Assembly (NCBI GenBank): GCA_029851415.1
Contig: CM056744.1
Location: 100,659,338 to 100,723,337 of the forward strand
Source of the DNA: Eretmocerus hayati
Taxonomy: Eukaryota; Arthropoda; Insecta; Hymenoptera; Aphelinidae
Length of the DNA stretch: 64,000 nt
Direction: 5' to 3'
A program made the position numbers and the translations under genes. Numbering within the stretch: position 1 is the stretch's first letter; each line of letters begins with the position of its first letter. Below are positions 1 through 12,700 of the stretch, piece by piece. Below the pieces are notes generated by a model, which worked only from the letters and a program-made list of their open reading frames with translations, had not been told where the DNA came from and did no database searches.

Positions 1-1248
1 TTTCGTGTCAAACCCTGTGATCTGCCTTACTATTGATATGCAAGTTGAGCAAAAAAAGTTCACAATGTACTCATTTCCATCTTCAACTGCTAGGGCTTCA
101 ATATTTTTCTGACTAAGATCGATAAATAATTTCTCATAATTGAGACTGAAACACCGTGATCACGAGCCAGCAATTCGTCAAAAAAAGCCTCTCTCCTCAA
201 ACTTTGTCAAGAGATTCATAACAGCCTAATGCTCGTCCCATCCACCCAAACAAAGAAAAAGTTGAAGTCGAGACACCCATTCAAAAGCGCGCCACGCAGT
301 CTCATAAATGAATAAAAAAAAAAAATTTCTCGCAACCCTGCTACACCAGACCAACACTCAGCTTGCAATCAAAACTTTTCAAAGGCCTCATACATACAGC
401 ATCATATACAAGTGTTAGCGTCGTTGTATAGCTTTTGCAGCCAACCAAATTCGTAGGGCAATAAAAGTTGGTAGTCGGCGAATCATCAGCCTCCCGCGTA
501 ATCGCGTATAAAAAGATAGAAACTCTGCAAGCTCGCGCGGGACAATCGACAAAAGCTCTACTCTAGAGCTTTACGCTGAGAGTTAATCCACTTTGGCGCA
601 ATTTAGTGCGAAACGTTGTAGGAAACCATAGTAGTAACCTTTTTGTATGTATGTATGAGTAGACGAGAGCGTTGGCGAATGTGTTTAATCGGATGGCCTG
701 CTCATCGAGGATAATTAAAAGCCGCGACACTCGAGCAGATCTATAAAGCGTGCCAAAAGCTCGCGCAAGCTTTAATCCGAGGTATGATTGTATTCAGCCG
801 TGCAGAGGAGGAGTCGTCTGATGGACGCTTTCAATTTTGTCTGGATTCGTTTTTTTTTTTTTCTTTCTTGAGAACGATCTCTGATGATATTACGAAATTC
901 AGTTGGTTTTTCGGGTATGCAAGAATATCTGCAGGTATAACAAGATCCAAGTTTTTTCAGTGAGATCGCTCGGTTTGTTGAGCTTTTTTGTTTGATTTCA
1001 AGTGTAATTTGGGAGATGATTCATGGTTATGGATTCGGGGAAGAAAGTGACGTTTCCAGATTAAAAAGTTTTTGTATGAAAAGGTAGCCTTTCTGACCGC
1101 GTTGTCCTGATCATAATTCAGGCTCCGAACACCTCTTGGTTGTCATTTTTAGGGGAAAAATTATGATTTCATATAGCTGTATATCAATAAGATGCAGTTG
1201 GTCCTATGAGTTCCCAAATTTTGATCCTACGACAATTTAGCTATATAA
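1..1248. other. non-coding stretch, nothing assignable
   Basis: No ORF with recognisable content. A TATA-like string lies at 507-515 (TATAAAAAG) but no convincing first exon follows it. A poly-T run lies near 848-861. I see no gene, repeat or RNA here. Confidence 0.5.
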
Positions 1249-1397
1249 TAGTACATTTCGATACAAGGGTGAGAAAACTTTTTTTCGCCTCTGAGTGATC
1301 GTAGGCGAAGGTCGGAATCAACACGAGGATGTGAATAAAAAAAAAACGAGAATGTGAGAAATAGGTTTTCACCCTTTTATCGAAATGAACTATTTTA
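1249..1397. repeat. dispersed dyad element, copy A
   Basis: A short inverted repeat: the left end around 1249-1275 (ATAGTNCATTTCGATA followed by AAGGGTG) is the reverse complement of the right end around 1370-1397. The interior holds a GAGTGAT...GAAGGTCGGAAT...CACGAG block that recurs at 15.7 kb and twice at 39.1-39.5 kb, so this is one member of a local family of hairpin-forming repeats. No coding capacity. Family name not known to me. Confidence 0.6.
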
Positions 1398-2652
1398 GGT
1401 ATCATTTCTTGACGAATCTTGGGAAACATAACTCCTTCTTCAACGAATGGATTTTGAAACAAGCACATCATATTTTGAAGATTTTTGCCAGACTAACTAA
1501 GTACTCTGAAAAAAGCTCAAAATGAAGTACCAATGCTCACTCTATCAATGAACACACTAATTCGAGACTTTTCCAGAGCAGAACCTCGGAATTGGAGAAG
1601 GTTTCAATTTTTCGCCACACCAAAGAAATCACTAATTCCTGGCTCAAATTTCATCCATGAAATGAAACTTTTTCAAAACATTAACCAGCTGACTGCTCAG
1701 GAAAAATCACTTACACTTGCAGAAAGTTTCTAATAATTCAATACCTCACCAACATGTAACAAACTTACACCATTCTAACCATCACGACTCAAGCAATGCA
1801 TCCAATATCAGAAAGGCGTTGTCGGCAGAAATTCGATTGCACTGAGTAATACCCAGATTTCGTTGCAGTCTGTCGACAGGCAGACTTGCGCGTAACGAGC
1901 ATTTATGAAAAAACGGATGGATCGCGGGTCAAACGTTCAAGCCACATTCGCGTGGGGCGGGCCGCCTTCCTTTTGCAACTTCTATCCCTAATACATATAT
2001 ATATAACTCTTAAACATCTCACGATACGATAGCTATACGTTGTAGATATAAGTACTTTGGCGTGTACAGGCAACATAATGCACTTTGTACATCACGAAAG
2101 TAAAAGTATGCGAGTCGCCGTTTGTTTGCTGCTCGACTGTACAGAACTACCTAGGGCATATGTAGATATACTTTTATGCTTTACCTGTATAGATTCTTCA
2201 CTTGTTCTGTTCAACTTCGCAATATCGACGATTGTTGTGAGGTGCCGTCGCCACGCCACGCCGCCGACTTAGTTTCGCGCTTCCCTAAGATCTCATACGT
2301 GTCTTTGGAAACTTTCTTTTGCTATAAAGTGTATATGACCGATTTCATATTCGGGGTGAAGAATGTTGTAATGCTTCTTTTTCTTTTATTGTAAAGGGAA
2401 GTTGAGAGACCGTGAAGTGTTATATACCAAGATTCATGCATGGTTTAGTTATGTCATTGTTCAGATTCAGGGCCTGCAGTTGAAGGCCATTTGTGAAGTT
2501 AGACGATGTGCATTCATCACAAGAACGAAAAAGTCAGGATCCTTCAGATCAATAAAATTTTCGGATCTGGACCAAGATGACGACCATGAAAATCGTTAGA
2601 TCTTAGTTTCCTTGGGTTGATTTAAGTAATTTGCGTTTGCTGGGCTTTCCTT
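1398..2652. other. non-coding stretch, nothing assignable
   Basis: Several short ORFs of 60-72 codons lie here in overlapping frames, without domain signatures or splice context. I treat them as chance. Confidence 0.45.
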
Positions 2653-4189
2653 CACTGTAAAAAGAAATCCTTAGAATCAGAGCGCGAGCAATCTGAATTT
2701 CGGAAACACCGCAGTTCAGCGACCAGTCAGGTGAAAGTCAGCAAGCTCCCATCTGATCAAATTTTGAACTGAAATTGAGTAAAGCTCGTGAATGACCTTC
2801 GGGTCTAGAGACCTTATCGACGATTAAAAGTCAACCTGAGGTTGTACAGAGGTCAGAAAGATATTTATCGTTTGTTCATCGAGATATACGCGCATTATAG
2901 ATTGAAATAAATGCCAACACACTGAATTTGTGCAAGGTGTTCTTCCTATCGCATTTTGTGCCTTCTTGAAAATAGTTTACATCCAGACCTCATTCTGCAC
3001 GCATCCATCAAGCGTTCTAACGATTTCGTTCGTTCAATTGAAGCGAGAGGCGCAATTGGACGCGCCAGCCTTAGCTACCGGGTTGTTGTCGGTAGCAGAA
3101 CCTAAAATAATGTGATTTTATGATGCTGTGAGTCAGGCATTAGCGGATAAAACGATAGCTTTCAGCACTGAATCGAGCCACGAGTATTTAAATTGTCATC
3201 CAAAAATTTGCCGCTAGTCATGTTCTGAGATAAGGAAATTCGTACACCAGTGCTACTCCCAATTTTCATTGACTATACTTTCATACGTTTTCCCATGTAT
3301 TCCACAAGAATCGGCAAATCACAAATTTCCCGAGCTTGTTGTTAACAAAGTTTGGATACAATTCCCAAGCAAATTGATTAGGCCATTGTATGACAGCTCA
3401 TCGTTTTCAGGCTGATTGCACGTTGTAGTGAAACCACGATGCCTTATTATAAATAAAATTTGACATCGTGATGATTCTTCATTATTCCCGAAACTGTGCC
3501 CAAACTTCTCATACAAACAACGGAAGGTTTGGGAGTTACTGTTTGCCGTGGATGAAAATGACTGGGGGATCATAAAATTGTCGGAAATGAACATTTAGAG
3601 TAGCGCTGGCACGGAATTCTTCACCTCAGTTCTTAGTTGACTCGTTGCGGCTTTTGGGAAGACAATTCAAATTCGCAGATAGACCAAATCCATGTCCTAT
3701 TAACGCAGTGTTGAACACATTACCGTCCAATTTTCTATTTCTAACTCATCACAGCACCACATAAATAACATAGTTGAGGTTGATCACCCACCGTTTGAGG
3801 TTATGGGATCAATAACAACGCGATAATTTTTAGGCGCGCATCAGACTGCGCTCATTGGCCTCGATCGCATCCTTTTGAGAAAATTCTCGAGAAAGTTATG
3901 TAATCCACAAATGGCGAAGAGGGTATGAGGATGAGTTTTGAAGATATCAAATAATTGATATCGAGAAAATTCAAACTAACGATCAACTCAAACTTTTATG
4001 GCCGAAGAGCAAAATACAATGCATCTATTGATATAATCGAGTTTACGTTCATATCATGATAACCAGAACCTGTGTCTGAAATCAAAATTTTGAGGGCTTT
4101 TTGAGACATGAATTTCAGTATTCATAAAATTTAAGTAAAAAAATTCAGGCACCCATCTGACCTCATTTTAAGGATTTCTTCTTACAGTG
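2653..4189. mobile_element. 1.5-kb non-autonomous DNA transposon with CACTG ends
   Basis: The left end CACTGTAAAAAGAAATCCTT (from 2653) is matched in inverted orientation by the right end finishing at 4189 (AAGGATTTCTTCTTACAGTG). Similarity continues inward for about 50 bp. Both flanks show TT next to the element, a possible 2-bp target duplication. No transposase frame is visible inside, so it would be non-autonomous. The CACTG start recalls CMC (CACTA-like) elements in animals, but that assignment rests on a few bases. Confidence 0.6.
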
Positions 4190-5387
4190 TTCATTTTGGC
4201 TAAACCGTGATATAAATAATTCCAAACCACGAATTATCTATATCAATAAAAATTTTCTGATCCGCCTGAACACAAAAAAAATTTGCTACAAGAAAAAGCT
4301 CTTTGTTCCTTAATGGCTCTAAGTTGAGTAAAATTCATGATTTTAACTTTGCATGGACTCTGTTTGGTTCTACCACCCAACAATCGAACAAGTCAGATTA
4401 ACACAAAGGTACTTAAAAACTTTTCACTTAGGATCCAACCAATATTACTAAAGTCATTAATTTTCATAATCTGATGAATATTTCTTCTGTAAAACAAGGG
4501 CACCGTTCGGTTGTAGAAGATATATTTTCTTTTGGTCGACATTTATCACGTGACAAGTGGTGACATTTTTCCTATCCGACAATGCAATTTCTGTGCCCTA
4601 CTATGCACAAATTCGTGGTTACTTACACCATGCACAAATTAAGCTATGAAGCAATCTTCAAGAAAAGTACCTTAGCGCCCGTGTTCAGACGTTTTCTGAA
4701 ATGTTCGAGGATCGCTTGCAACCTCAATACCCAATGGAGGACCTTCGCTCTCTACCACTGTTCCCTTGGTTGGGTACATCTTCTTGTTTCTCGTATCAGG
4801 TCAAATCAGATCATCGGCTTAATTTCCTTCAATATCTATTGTTATCTCGAGCCCGTGCTCTCGATTTCCGTGTATGATCTTATTCTACTAACCATGTGAT
4901 CAAGATCTCAAATCTACTGGAAAATACTCCAATCAATAAATTAAACTGCAGAGAATTAAATAGATGACAGCAATGTGTGAATACAGGTTCGGTTTTGTTG
5001 ATGGAAAATTATGAATGTGAGGTCGAGTGTGATTAATTTAAAATTAAGTGAGCAAGAGCGCGAGAAGATTCCACATCGTTGAGGATGTTGCATTTGCCCG
5101 TATCGTCTCGTTCACTTGGCCTTGAATCACTCTAAGACATTTGCTCCGGGATGGCAACTTTCATAATCGCTCTCGTAAGACTTTATGACCGTAAACGGGA
5201 TCTCATCATTTTCGCATTAAATTCGTAATTCGATCCTTCAAGAAAAATTAGTAAAAAGTTCGAACGCACTGGAAACCTGATGAAACAAACTTTCATGAAA
5301 AAATTTCATCACATTTGACTGGTTTACTATATTAGCTGATGGAAAGGTTTATCTAAAGATTCTCTGGAGCTTTGTAAGATATATCTA
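4190..5387. other. non-coding stretch, nothing assignable
   Basis: Only short ORFs, the longest about 105 codons at 4582-4899 on the plus strand, without recognisable domains. No repeat structure noticed. Confidence 0.45.
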
Positions 5388-5788
5388 CACTGAGAACTGA
5401 ATATTTCAGTTCAAACATTATGGCTGCATTGTAATGTGGTATTGCTGTCAGACCAATACTGGATTGTCAACACGGCATTATGATTTGTTATTGCCGTTGA
5501 ATAACCTCAGAAAATCTTTGGATTATAATAATCCTCCGCCGCTATAATTACGTGCGAAAATTAGATGGCTTTCTTGGTGAAATAATCGTAATGTGACTGT
5601 GATTCCATCGAGTATCAAAGTATTTGAAACACATGGGCTATTGTTATTTATTCTCGCAGAAATACTAGATGCCAAATCATTTCGATGGCTTGTCATAGTG
5701 ACAAAATTGGTATTGCTTTCCCGGCTATACCACTTTTTGGTCGTACGACAAATCAATTCGCCGTACGACCAAAAATTTTTTCTCAGTG
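5388..5788. mobile_element. 0.4-kb MITE, TA-flanked, CACTGAGAA ends
   Basis: The inverted ends CACTGAGAA (5388) and TTCTCAGTG (ending 5788) are each flanked by TA. Near the right end a strong internal palindrome joins TTTTGGTCGTACG to CGTACGACCAAAA at about 5735-5773. No coding frame of interest. TA flanks suggest a Tc1/mariner-type or related transposase in trans. Confidence 0.55.
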
Positions 5789-8258
5789 TAGGCCTAGATC
5801 AATCGCACTCATTCACAAAATCTACAGAAGTATTAAGAATCTCATCATCACGAGCCTGTAAATTCACTGTGATAGTGCTGAACAGCTAAAAACCTTTCAC
5901 AACAAAATCCCTTACAAACGAAAACGGGAGCATCACGAAAATACATTCAGCATCAAACCTCACAATTATCAAGTGAATTATTATGCAATCCACGCCCGAA
6001 CTCGATCTCAACTCAACATGCAAAAATATATTGCGAAAAAGTTTCTGCGCCCAAGCTCTTTACACTTGTACCTCTTCCAACAAGTGTATGAGTATACAGA
6101 AGAGAGCCGTCCGCAAGGTGTAATAGGTCCGCTCTCGTGAACTTCTACCAGGCGTGGATTTGAAAGTAAAAGTAATACTGTTTGAATCTCGCGCGCTTAA
6201 TCCCGAGCATCTGACTGCCAAGAAGAAAGAGACGCTCTTGAATTCGTTACAAGTCAAGCAAGATAAGAGTATTCTTTCGAGATATCGGTTATTGGTTAGT
6301 TTGCGATGGAAGTTGGTTCATTGTTCGACATGTGAGGTTGGTTTCAGATGAATGAGCGATTTTCTCCCGATTAGAGATGCGGAACGAGGCGTTGAACGAT
6401 TCATCGACAAAGTTATTTGGAGCATGAACGGATAAGTCGTCGAGCGATGAAATTTTCTCGAGCAAAAGTTTGGGTAGTGTGGTGTAGGAGATGAATTCTT
6501 TGTTTTAGGTAGCAAAGTTTGGCTGGTTCAAATTTATTTTGAGGAAAAGGATACGAAATAGCTTGGTTGTCATCCCAAAGTCGAATTTTGAGTTTGTCAG
6601 ATCCAGAAAATTAGGTGTGGCACTTACATGTTTCAAATTCGATAGAAATTTTGATAAGGAAATGCGAAGCAATTTTCAGGTTAAAGGAACCCATTCTAGG
6701 AATTTCAATTGAAGCCTTCGTGAATCTCCACGTAATAAGCCAACTTCAGGAAGCTGATTCCGTGTGAGAATCGCGTGTAAAATTTTCCGCCGTGGATTTG
6801 TCCAAGATCCATTAGATGTAAAATCTGGTTCTGCGTTACATTTTTTGATGAATTTTTGTCGGCTATGTGAACGTGGAAATTTTTCGGCATCTTCGTCAGA
6901 CTTTGCATTTCTTCATTATCTAGATAATTAAAATTAATGTCAGATAATTTTCTTGGTACTTTTATGAGATAAACCATATAAACTACTGTCTGCACGAGAT
7001 CTACGTTATTTTTTCCTGCTTTCTCCGGAAGTTGCATTGAGTTTTCTAAGATTTTCCAGTTCACATTCCCGACGAAACGATGAAAAATAAAATTTGACCC
7101 TTCAAAACTACTTGGCAATCTAGGCTTAAATTTTCCGAAATGGTGGGTCAAATAAGAATATTTGCGAGAACTTCATCACATACATCGCGATAAAAGTATG
7201 TTCTGGAAAATATCTGCAAGAGTATCAAGGAAAATAATTCGCATGAATAAATTGCAAGTACTCCAAACTTGAAATCCTTACAGAGAACGAAATTATGATG
7301 AGCCGGTAAAATGAAGTCCTGGGTCATTTCACTGCACATTGATTCGCAAACCGTAATGGAAAACGATTTCCCGCCACACCGCTCAAATACGGCTAATGAA
7401 GAGCCCATAATAACAGACTCTATATAGCTCGAAAATCCAAGCGCCTCTCAACAACACCATTATCCACACTCAACCAATATAAGTTCATTGCATTCATACT
7501 CACACCTCTATGTATACAACTCGAATGTTCAAATTCTTGCGAAATACCATACAATTCTCTCTCTCACCATACACAATCAATATAATACACTCGTAGCACA
7601 TCACTATCATCAAAGCCACCCTCTCTCTTTATTATACACCTTGATGCTCTCTAACCTCTGTAAAATATTCCCTCACGACAATTTTGATGGATTCGCAAAG
7701 CTTAATATGAAAAAAAAAAAAATTCTAGCTAAGCGATACATCGTGACGGCTTCGAGGGGGGCGTGAATCTCTACGAGTATAGAGAATTCCATTCTCAAGA
7801 AGGTTTCGAAAGACGCGCGGTATGAAACGCTGGGATCTATATATGTAATACCTACGCGGAATGTGGCATTTAATGGGGAGTGATTCTTCAGAACTTCGTG
7901 ATAGAGAAAGATAGAGATAGATTTGCGGGTGACTGTTTATCCCTGAAATTATCTTTGAGAGCTTATAGATGGCGAGCGATCGGGAGCTTTTCATATGAAT
8001 CGTCCTGTAATCATCTGCCATGCGCGATGCAATGAATTTATTGTGCATAATTTTACAGTGAGATGCAATGGATTACGCTTGCGTGACTGAGTCGTTTGCG
8101 AGAGGTAATGTACCGGGTATGGAAAAAATTATTCTAGATTGGATTGGGTGGTTCTCTGAGATGGTTGTCATTTATTTAGATCGAATGGGTTTGGTTAATC
8201 GGAAGATCAATGTAGAATTTGAGAGTCAGATAACAAAAAGAAGGGATGCTCTCAGGTA
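5789..8258. other. non-coding stretch with one uninterrupted chance-length ORF
   Basis: The longest open frame is 148 codons on the minus strand (6705-7151), abutting another of 86 codons (7148-7408). Neither protein shows a motif, signal peptide or family resemblance, and this length is about what AT-rich random DNA of this size gives. I do not call a gene. A TC-rich tract lies around 7550-7640. Confidence 0.4.
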
Positions 8259-8340
8259 GCTGCTGTGTCCGAGTAGTTAAGGAGTCAGACTCGAAATCTG
8301 ATGGGCTATGCCCGCACAGGTTCGAATCCTGTCCGCAGCG
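8259..8340 (+). tRNA. tRNA-Ser(CGA)
   Basis: A class II tRNA can be folded by eye. Acceptor stem 8259-8265 pairs with 8333-8339 with one T-C mismatch at the sixth pair. The anticodon stem CAGA/TCTG encloses loop CTCGAAA, with anticodon CGA at 8292-8294. A long variable arm has stem GGGC/GCCC, and the T-arm is ACAGG-TTCGAAT-CCTGT. The long variable arm fits serine, and CGA reads UCG codons. The A- and B-box promoters are internal, as usual for Pol III. The single acceptor mismatch leaves open slight decay, but all arms are otherwise intact and a terminator follows. Confidence 0.93.
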
Positions 8341-8345
8341 ATACA

Positions 8346-8351
8346 TTTTTT
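8346..8351 (+). terminator. Pol III terminator of tRNA-Ser
   Basis: A run of six T begins six bases after the tRNA 3' end, the expected RNA polymerase III stop signal. Confidence 0.8.
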
Positions 8352-8926
8352 ATTCGCATTTCATAATTATTGCATCATTGTACATTTGTGAACACACTTA
8401 TAATTAGTCAAAGCCCTCTCAAAAATTTCGGATTTCTATTTCACCCTATTGCGCCGCAGTGCACCCAAATGACTGTTCTATGAACGCGTGAAAGAATCAA
8501 ACCTACGGTATTAAATGACCTCAAGAAGAGGAATAGAGAATTTTTTGCTGCATTTAAACAGCTTCTCACATGACACTTCTAGCAATAGTCGTGTCTTATG
8601 AAATTTGCTCACTTGAGATCATGTATACATACCATGGATATCACCGTATGTATCAACCCACTCACTCATACTGTCTAATATAGTGGACATATCAAATTCT
8701 CAATTATGATGGAAATCTGACCAAAACAAAAATTATTTCTGGCAATTCCAGACTCAAATGAATAGAAAGATGAAGTATCTGAATGATTGGATTCGAGAAA
8801 TAAATCAAAAAAACCAAAATTAAGGACATTTTGTGATTTTGAGATTTTTTGTTATTCTGAAAATAGTGATCATTTTTCTCGTCATAAATTCATTCCAAAA
8901 CGAGGAGATGAGGAGGTCTCCAGTAA
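8352..8926. other. non-coding stretch, nothing assignable
   Basis: AT-rich spacer between the tRNA gene and the next foldback element. No supported feature. Confidence 0.5.
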
Positions 8927-9753
8927 TAGTCTAAGGAAATTAGATTGAAATACACCCATTCTGGGAAAAAATTGAATCCAACATGAAAAAAATACGGCGG
9001 GGTAGAGGGGCTGACACTGATGATATATCCGAGTTTGCACTGTTTTTCGCTGAAGCAAACTCAAGTAAGAAATTCGCAAAGTTCGGAAAAGTGCTTTTCC
9101 TGGCTCTCGAAAGTCGGGGTTTGATTTGAGGGCAAAAAGTTTCAAATAAAAGTTGTAGTGCTTAAAAAGACGCAAATTATAGGCCAAACTAGAAACCCGC
9201 AACACCTATTTTCGAAATTTATAGTTGAAGCTTGTCAGCTGTTGAACTCCTTCGTAAAATCACTCTAAGTGTTGCCGATCGTTGGGAAATTAGCTCTAGT
9301 TTTTCACCTTTTTTAATAAACAATTGTTATTTTGCAAAAGTTATGCAAGCTGGCGAGTCGCCTAAAATCATGAATGTGTCTAAAACTGGGAGTGAACGAT
9401 TGTAATAATTTAGGGAAGCATTGGACTCGAGTTTTCCGCAGGAAAAATTCGTGAAAAACAGCAACTTTGAGCGCTTTCCCTCCGATTGTTGCGGAATTCT
9501 AGTTTGGCCTATAATTTGCGTCTTTTTAAGCACTACAACTTTTATTCGGAACTTTTTCCCTTCAAATCAAACCCCGACTTTCCAGAGCCCGCAAAAGCAC
9601 TTTTCCGGACTTTGCGAATTTTTCCTTGAATTTGCCCTAGCGAAAAACGGTGCAAACTCGGATGTATCATCAGTGTCAGCCCTTCTACCCCAACGTATTT
9701 TTTTCATGCTGGAATTAATTTTTTCCCAGAAAAAGTCTAATTCTCTTAGACTA
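8927..9753. mobile_element. foldback element, about 830 bp
   Basis: Two inverted arms of roughly 270 bp (8927-9210 and about 9485-9753) share long matches, for example TTGTAGTGCTTAAAAAGACG on one arm with its complement on the other. Ends are TAGTCTAAG / CTTAGACTA with a possible TAA duplication at 8924-8926 and 9754-9756. The spacer is about 275 bp and has no gene. ORFs on the arms (8882-9205 minus, 9421-9756 plus) are shadows of the same inverted sequence. Confidence 0.75.
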
Positions 9754-9756
9754 TAA

Positions 9757-12700
9757 GTGAATTAGCATTTTTGTCATTCCAATCTGAGCTGTCTACCAAA
9801 ATCTTTATGCGGAGACGAAAACCACCTAACTTAATGTCAAAATTCATTCGATTACTGTAGTTCAATGCGATTGCATCAAAATATGTAGACCCAAAGTAGC
9901 TTCATAGCCATTTGCGCATGCAGAATCGCAACACCGAGGGTAATCTATGATAAAAAGAACTTTGCATTTTTGGCTCAACAACCAGCAAAATATAGACGCT
10001 CATGCAACGTATATTTTAGATTGCATAAGCATCAGGAATACTTCGTCCTCATTCGATCGCGATGGTAACACGGTATTCCATTTTGAGGTTAACTCACACA
10101 GACGGGTTAAGCAAAGCGTTGCTCTTCGTATGTTTATCCCTGTTCGCGAGCTTTGAGGCACACAAATATCGAGATGCACGCGAATTCCTTCACTTGGCGT
10201 TCAACTGAAGGCAAGCAGAATTCGAGATAATATGAAAAGCCGACGAGAGTGAGAGCATCAGGAACGAAACGATGTTGGGCCTAATACTGTTCTAACGGTC
10301 GTGTTTCAAACAATAAAAGCATTTTATCTATGCTGTAATATCTAAGTATGTAGGTATATGTCTACGTCTGTGTATATCTACATGGGTGTGCTTGGAGCTT
10401 TGAATTCAATGTCTGAAAAGGCTTTCGATCGAGATGAAAGGAGGAATTTGAATGATTCGAAAAGCTTATCTTGAGGCGATACCTGATGTGACGGAGGCGT
10501 TAAAGGCAACACGACCGCTCATTTTTTAACCGTAAATTCGCACTTGTCCCGCGACGTGGTTTTGAAATCTTAGTCTTGAGGTTCACATTACATCGAGTGT
10601 CCTGAAAATTCTGACTGTCACGATTATGAATGCCTTATTCTAGAGATGTCTTTCTCAAATTTCTTAGACAAACAAGAGTCCAAATTTGGAAATTTTGCAC
10701 GATTTCTCAATGGCCACGTCTACATTGTGAACCCGGAAGAAGCTCGAGCCCGCGGTCATCAGGACTATTTTTTGACCCATGAAGAATTTTGTCTCTGATT
10801 ACAAAAATCTTGGCTCAACCCTGAAAGATCTCGTAGTTTTGTAGGCCACTATCTGCTTTAGGGAAATTCAGAAGTTGATGAAATTTCGTTATCAGAATTG
10901 TGAAATGGCTCATTTTGAGACCCAGCTCCAATCAACATTGTATATTTCAATTATTTCTTGATAAAGCTTTCACCCAATCTTGCACAAGATTGAAAATCAT
11001 TAGAACTAATTTGTTGGCCATCAGAGCACGAGTTTCAATATGAGCTCTCAGAGTAGAACGGTTTTTTAACAATTGTTAGTGCAAACTCCCGAGACTCAAG
11101 GAGACTCCGATGCAAAAAAATGTGTGTGACCTGTAGTAAAACTTTGATTAGAATTATGTCATCATCAGAACGTATATCCGGCTGGAGCTACTACTCTTTC
11201 AAAATGTCATTCCCACTTCTGAAATGAAATTTTCGTGGATGTCAATTAGCTAGAGCTTTTGCTTGAACTCAAGACATTCGGCAGAATGCCTCAAGGAAAT
11301 ATCGCATTCCCAAAGTGTCGCAACACATCACATTTCGCGTTTTCGCAAGCGCATGCATCGTACATTTATTAAAAACCATTGATCCACCGATAAGCGTAAA
11401 AATTTACAAACAACATTCCTAGGGCGGAGACTCAACAATTTCATACACACATTATCTCATAAAAAATGTGACACTCGTATACGCGTAATGACTCGATGCC
11501 GAACAATCGAAACCGCCCACGTGCCGCCTCGATACCGTAATACCGCGACAGAGATGCTCATCTTTAATAGAAGTTGTATGGTTTGCCGGGAGGAAAAGAG
11601 GCTAGGTTAAAGACTACCAAAGCGGCCTTGAACGATCTGCAATGCCACCGACTCTCCTTTCTCCGTCAGATGCTACAGCAAACTGCACCTTTTTACTGTG
11701 AGAGTGAATAATCTCCCGAACTGTCATCGATAGCATTGACCCGAACATTAACCAACTCTCATTGCATTGTGGATCTTTCTCAGAGCTTTCTGGTGTGCTA
11801 TATTTTTCTGGAAAGTTGACTAACGTGCTTTTTAGAAAAAATGAGTCATTATGTAATTCAATAAATAGTGTCTGGAACATCATAAGCCGTGCAATCATTT
11901 GTGAAAATTGTGATCATATAACATGTTCCAGTACAGAATATTTTTCTTTTGGAGCACCTCCATCAGACAGCCATCCACATTCAATCGGAAGTTCTCAATC
12001 AAACTCCGATTCCTATACGTTCTCTAATTATAAGCTGATTTCATCAGCCCTTTAGGAGATGATGAAAAATTTACTGGGCGTTGAAAAATACTCATGATAT
12101 GAAACAATCACAAATTAACACAAAACTGACGATGAATTAATTCACTAATAGCATTTTTGTCTTAATTTTTGCCGAAAGTTCAAGCTCATGGAAGCCTCAC
12201 AACGATGAACTTTTTTGATATTCACGAGTTATTCGAACGAGTTCTAATTTAAATAGAATACAATCATCTTGACAATTACTCATCCTCACAAAATATTGGG
12301 GAACAGTCATGCGCATTGAGAGTATTCGAGATTTGATGCTCATAATCGAGGTTTGCAAAAAAAAAAATGTGGACAAGAACTGATTTTTTTCAACAATATG
12401 AGGAAGTTATGCAATACAAAACCATATCCATCTCCGAAATGCATCTCATCAGTGAGTACATAAAATGGTACCTTTATAGGTTATCTAGCGTTACAAAATG
12501 CCCAGAACATACAATTTGCTGCAGTCTAGATAATTTCATACAATCCTAATCCTAAATGAGAGGGTTCCTAATACACGGCTAAGCCCATCGATTGAATTTG
12601 CTTCAATTGCTCCAGAGATAATTGCACGGATCTCATTCAAGAATGGGATGATCTCCTAATCTCTCCTGATGTTCCTCTTCGAACCCCCTATGCTATCTGA

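Noticed and set aside
507..515. TATAAAAAG as promoter of the first cuticle gene
   Set aside because: It is 16 kb from the first recognised exon and no short ATG exon with a donor was found behind it.
6705..7408. Two adjoining minus-strand ORFs of 148 and 86 codons
   Set aside because: No domain, signal peptide, repeat or splice context; this length is expected by chance in 64 kb of AT-rich DNA.
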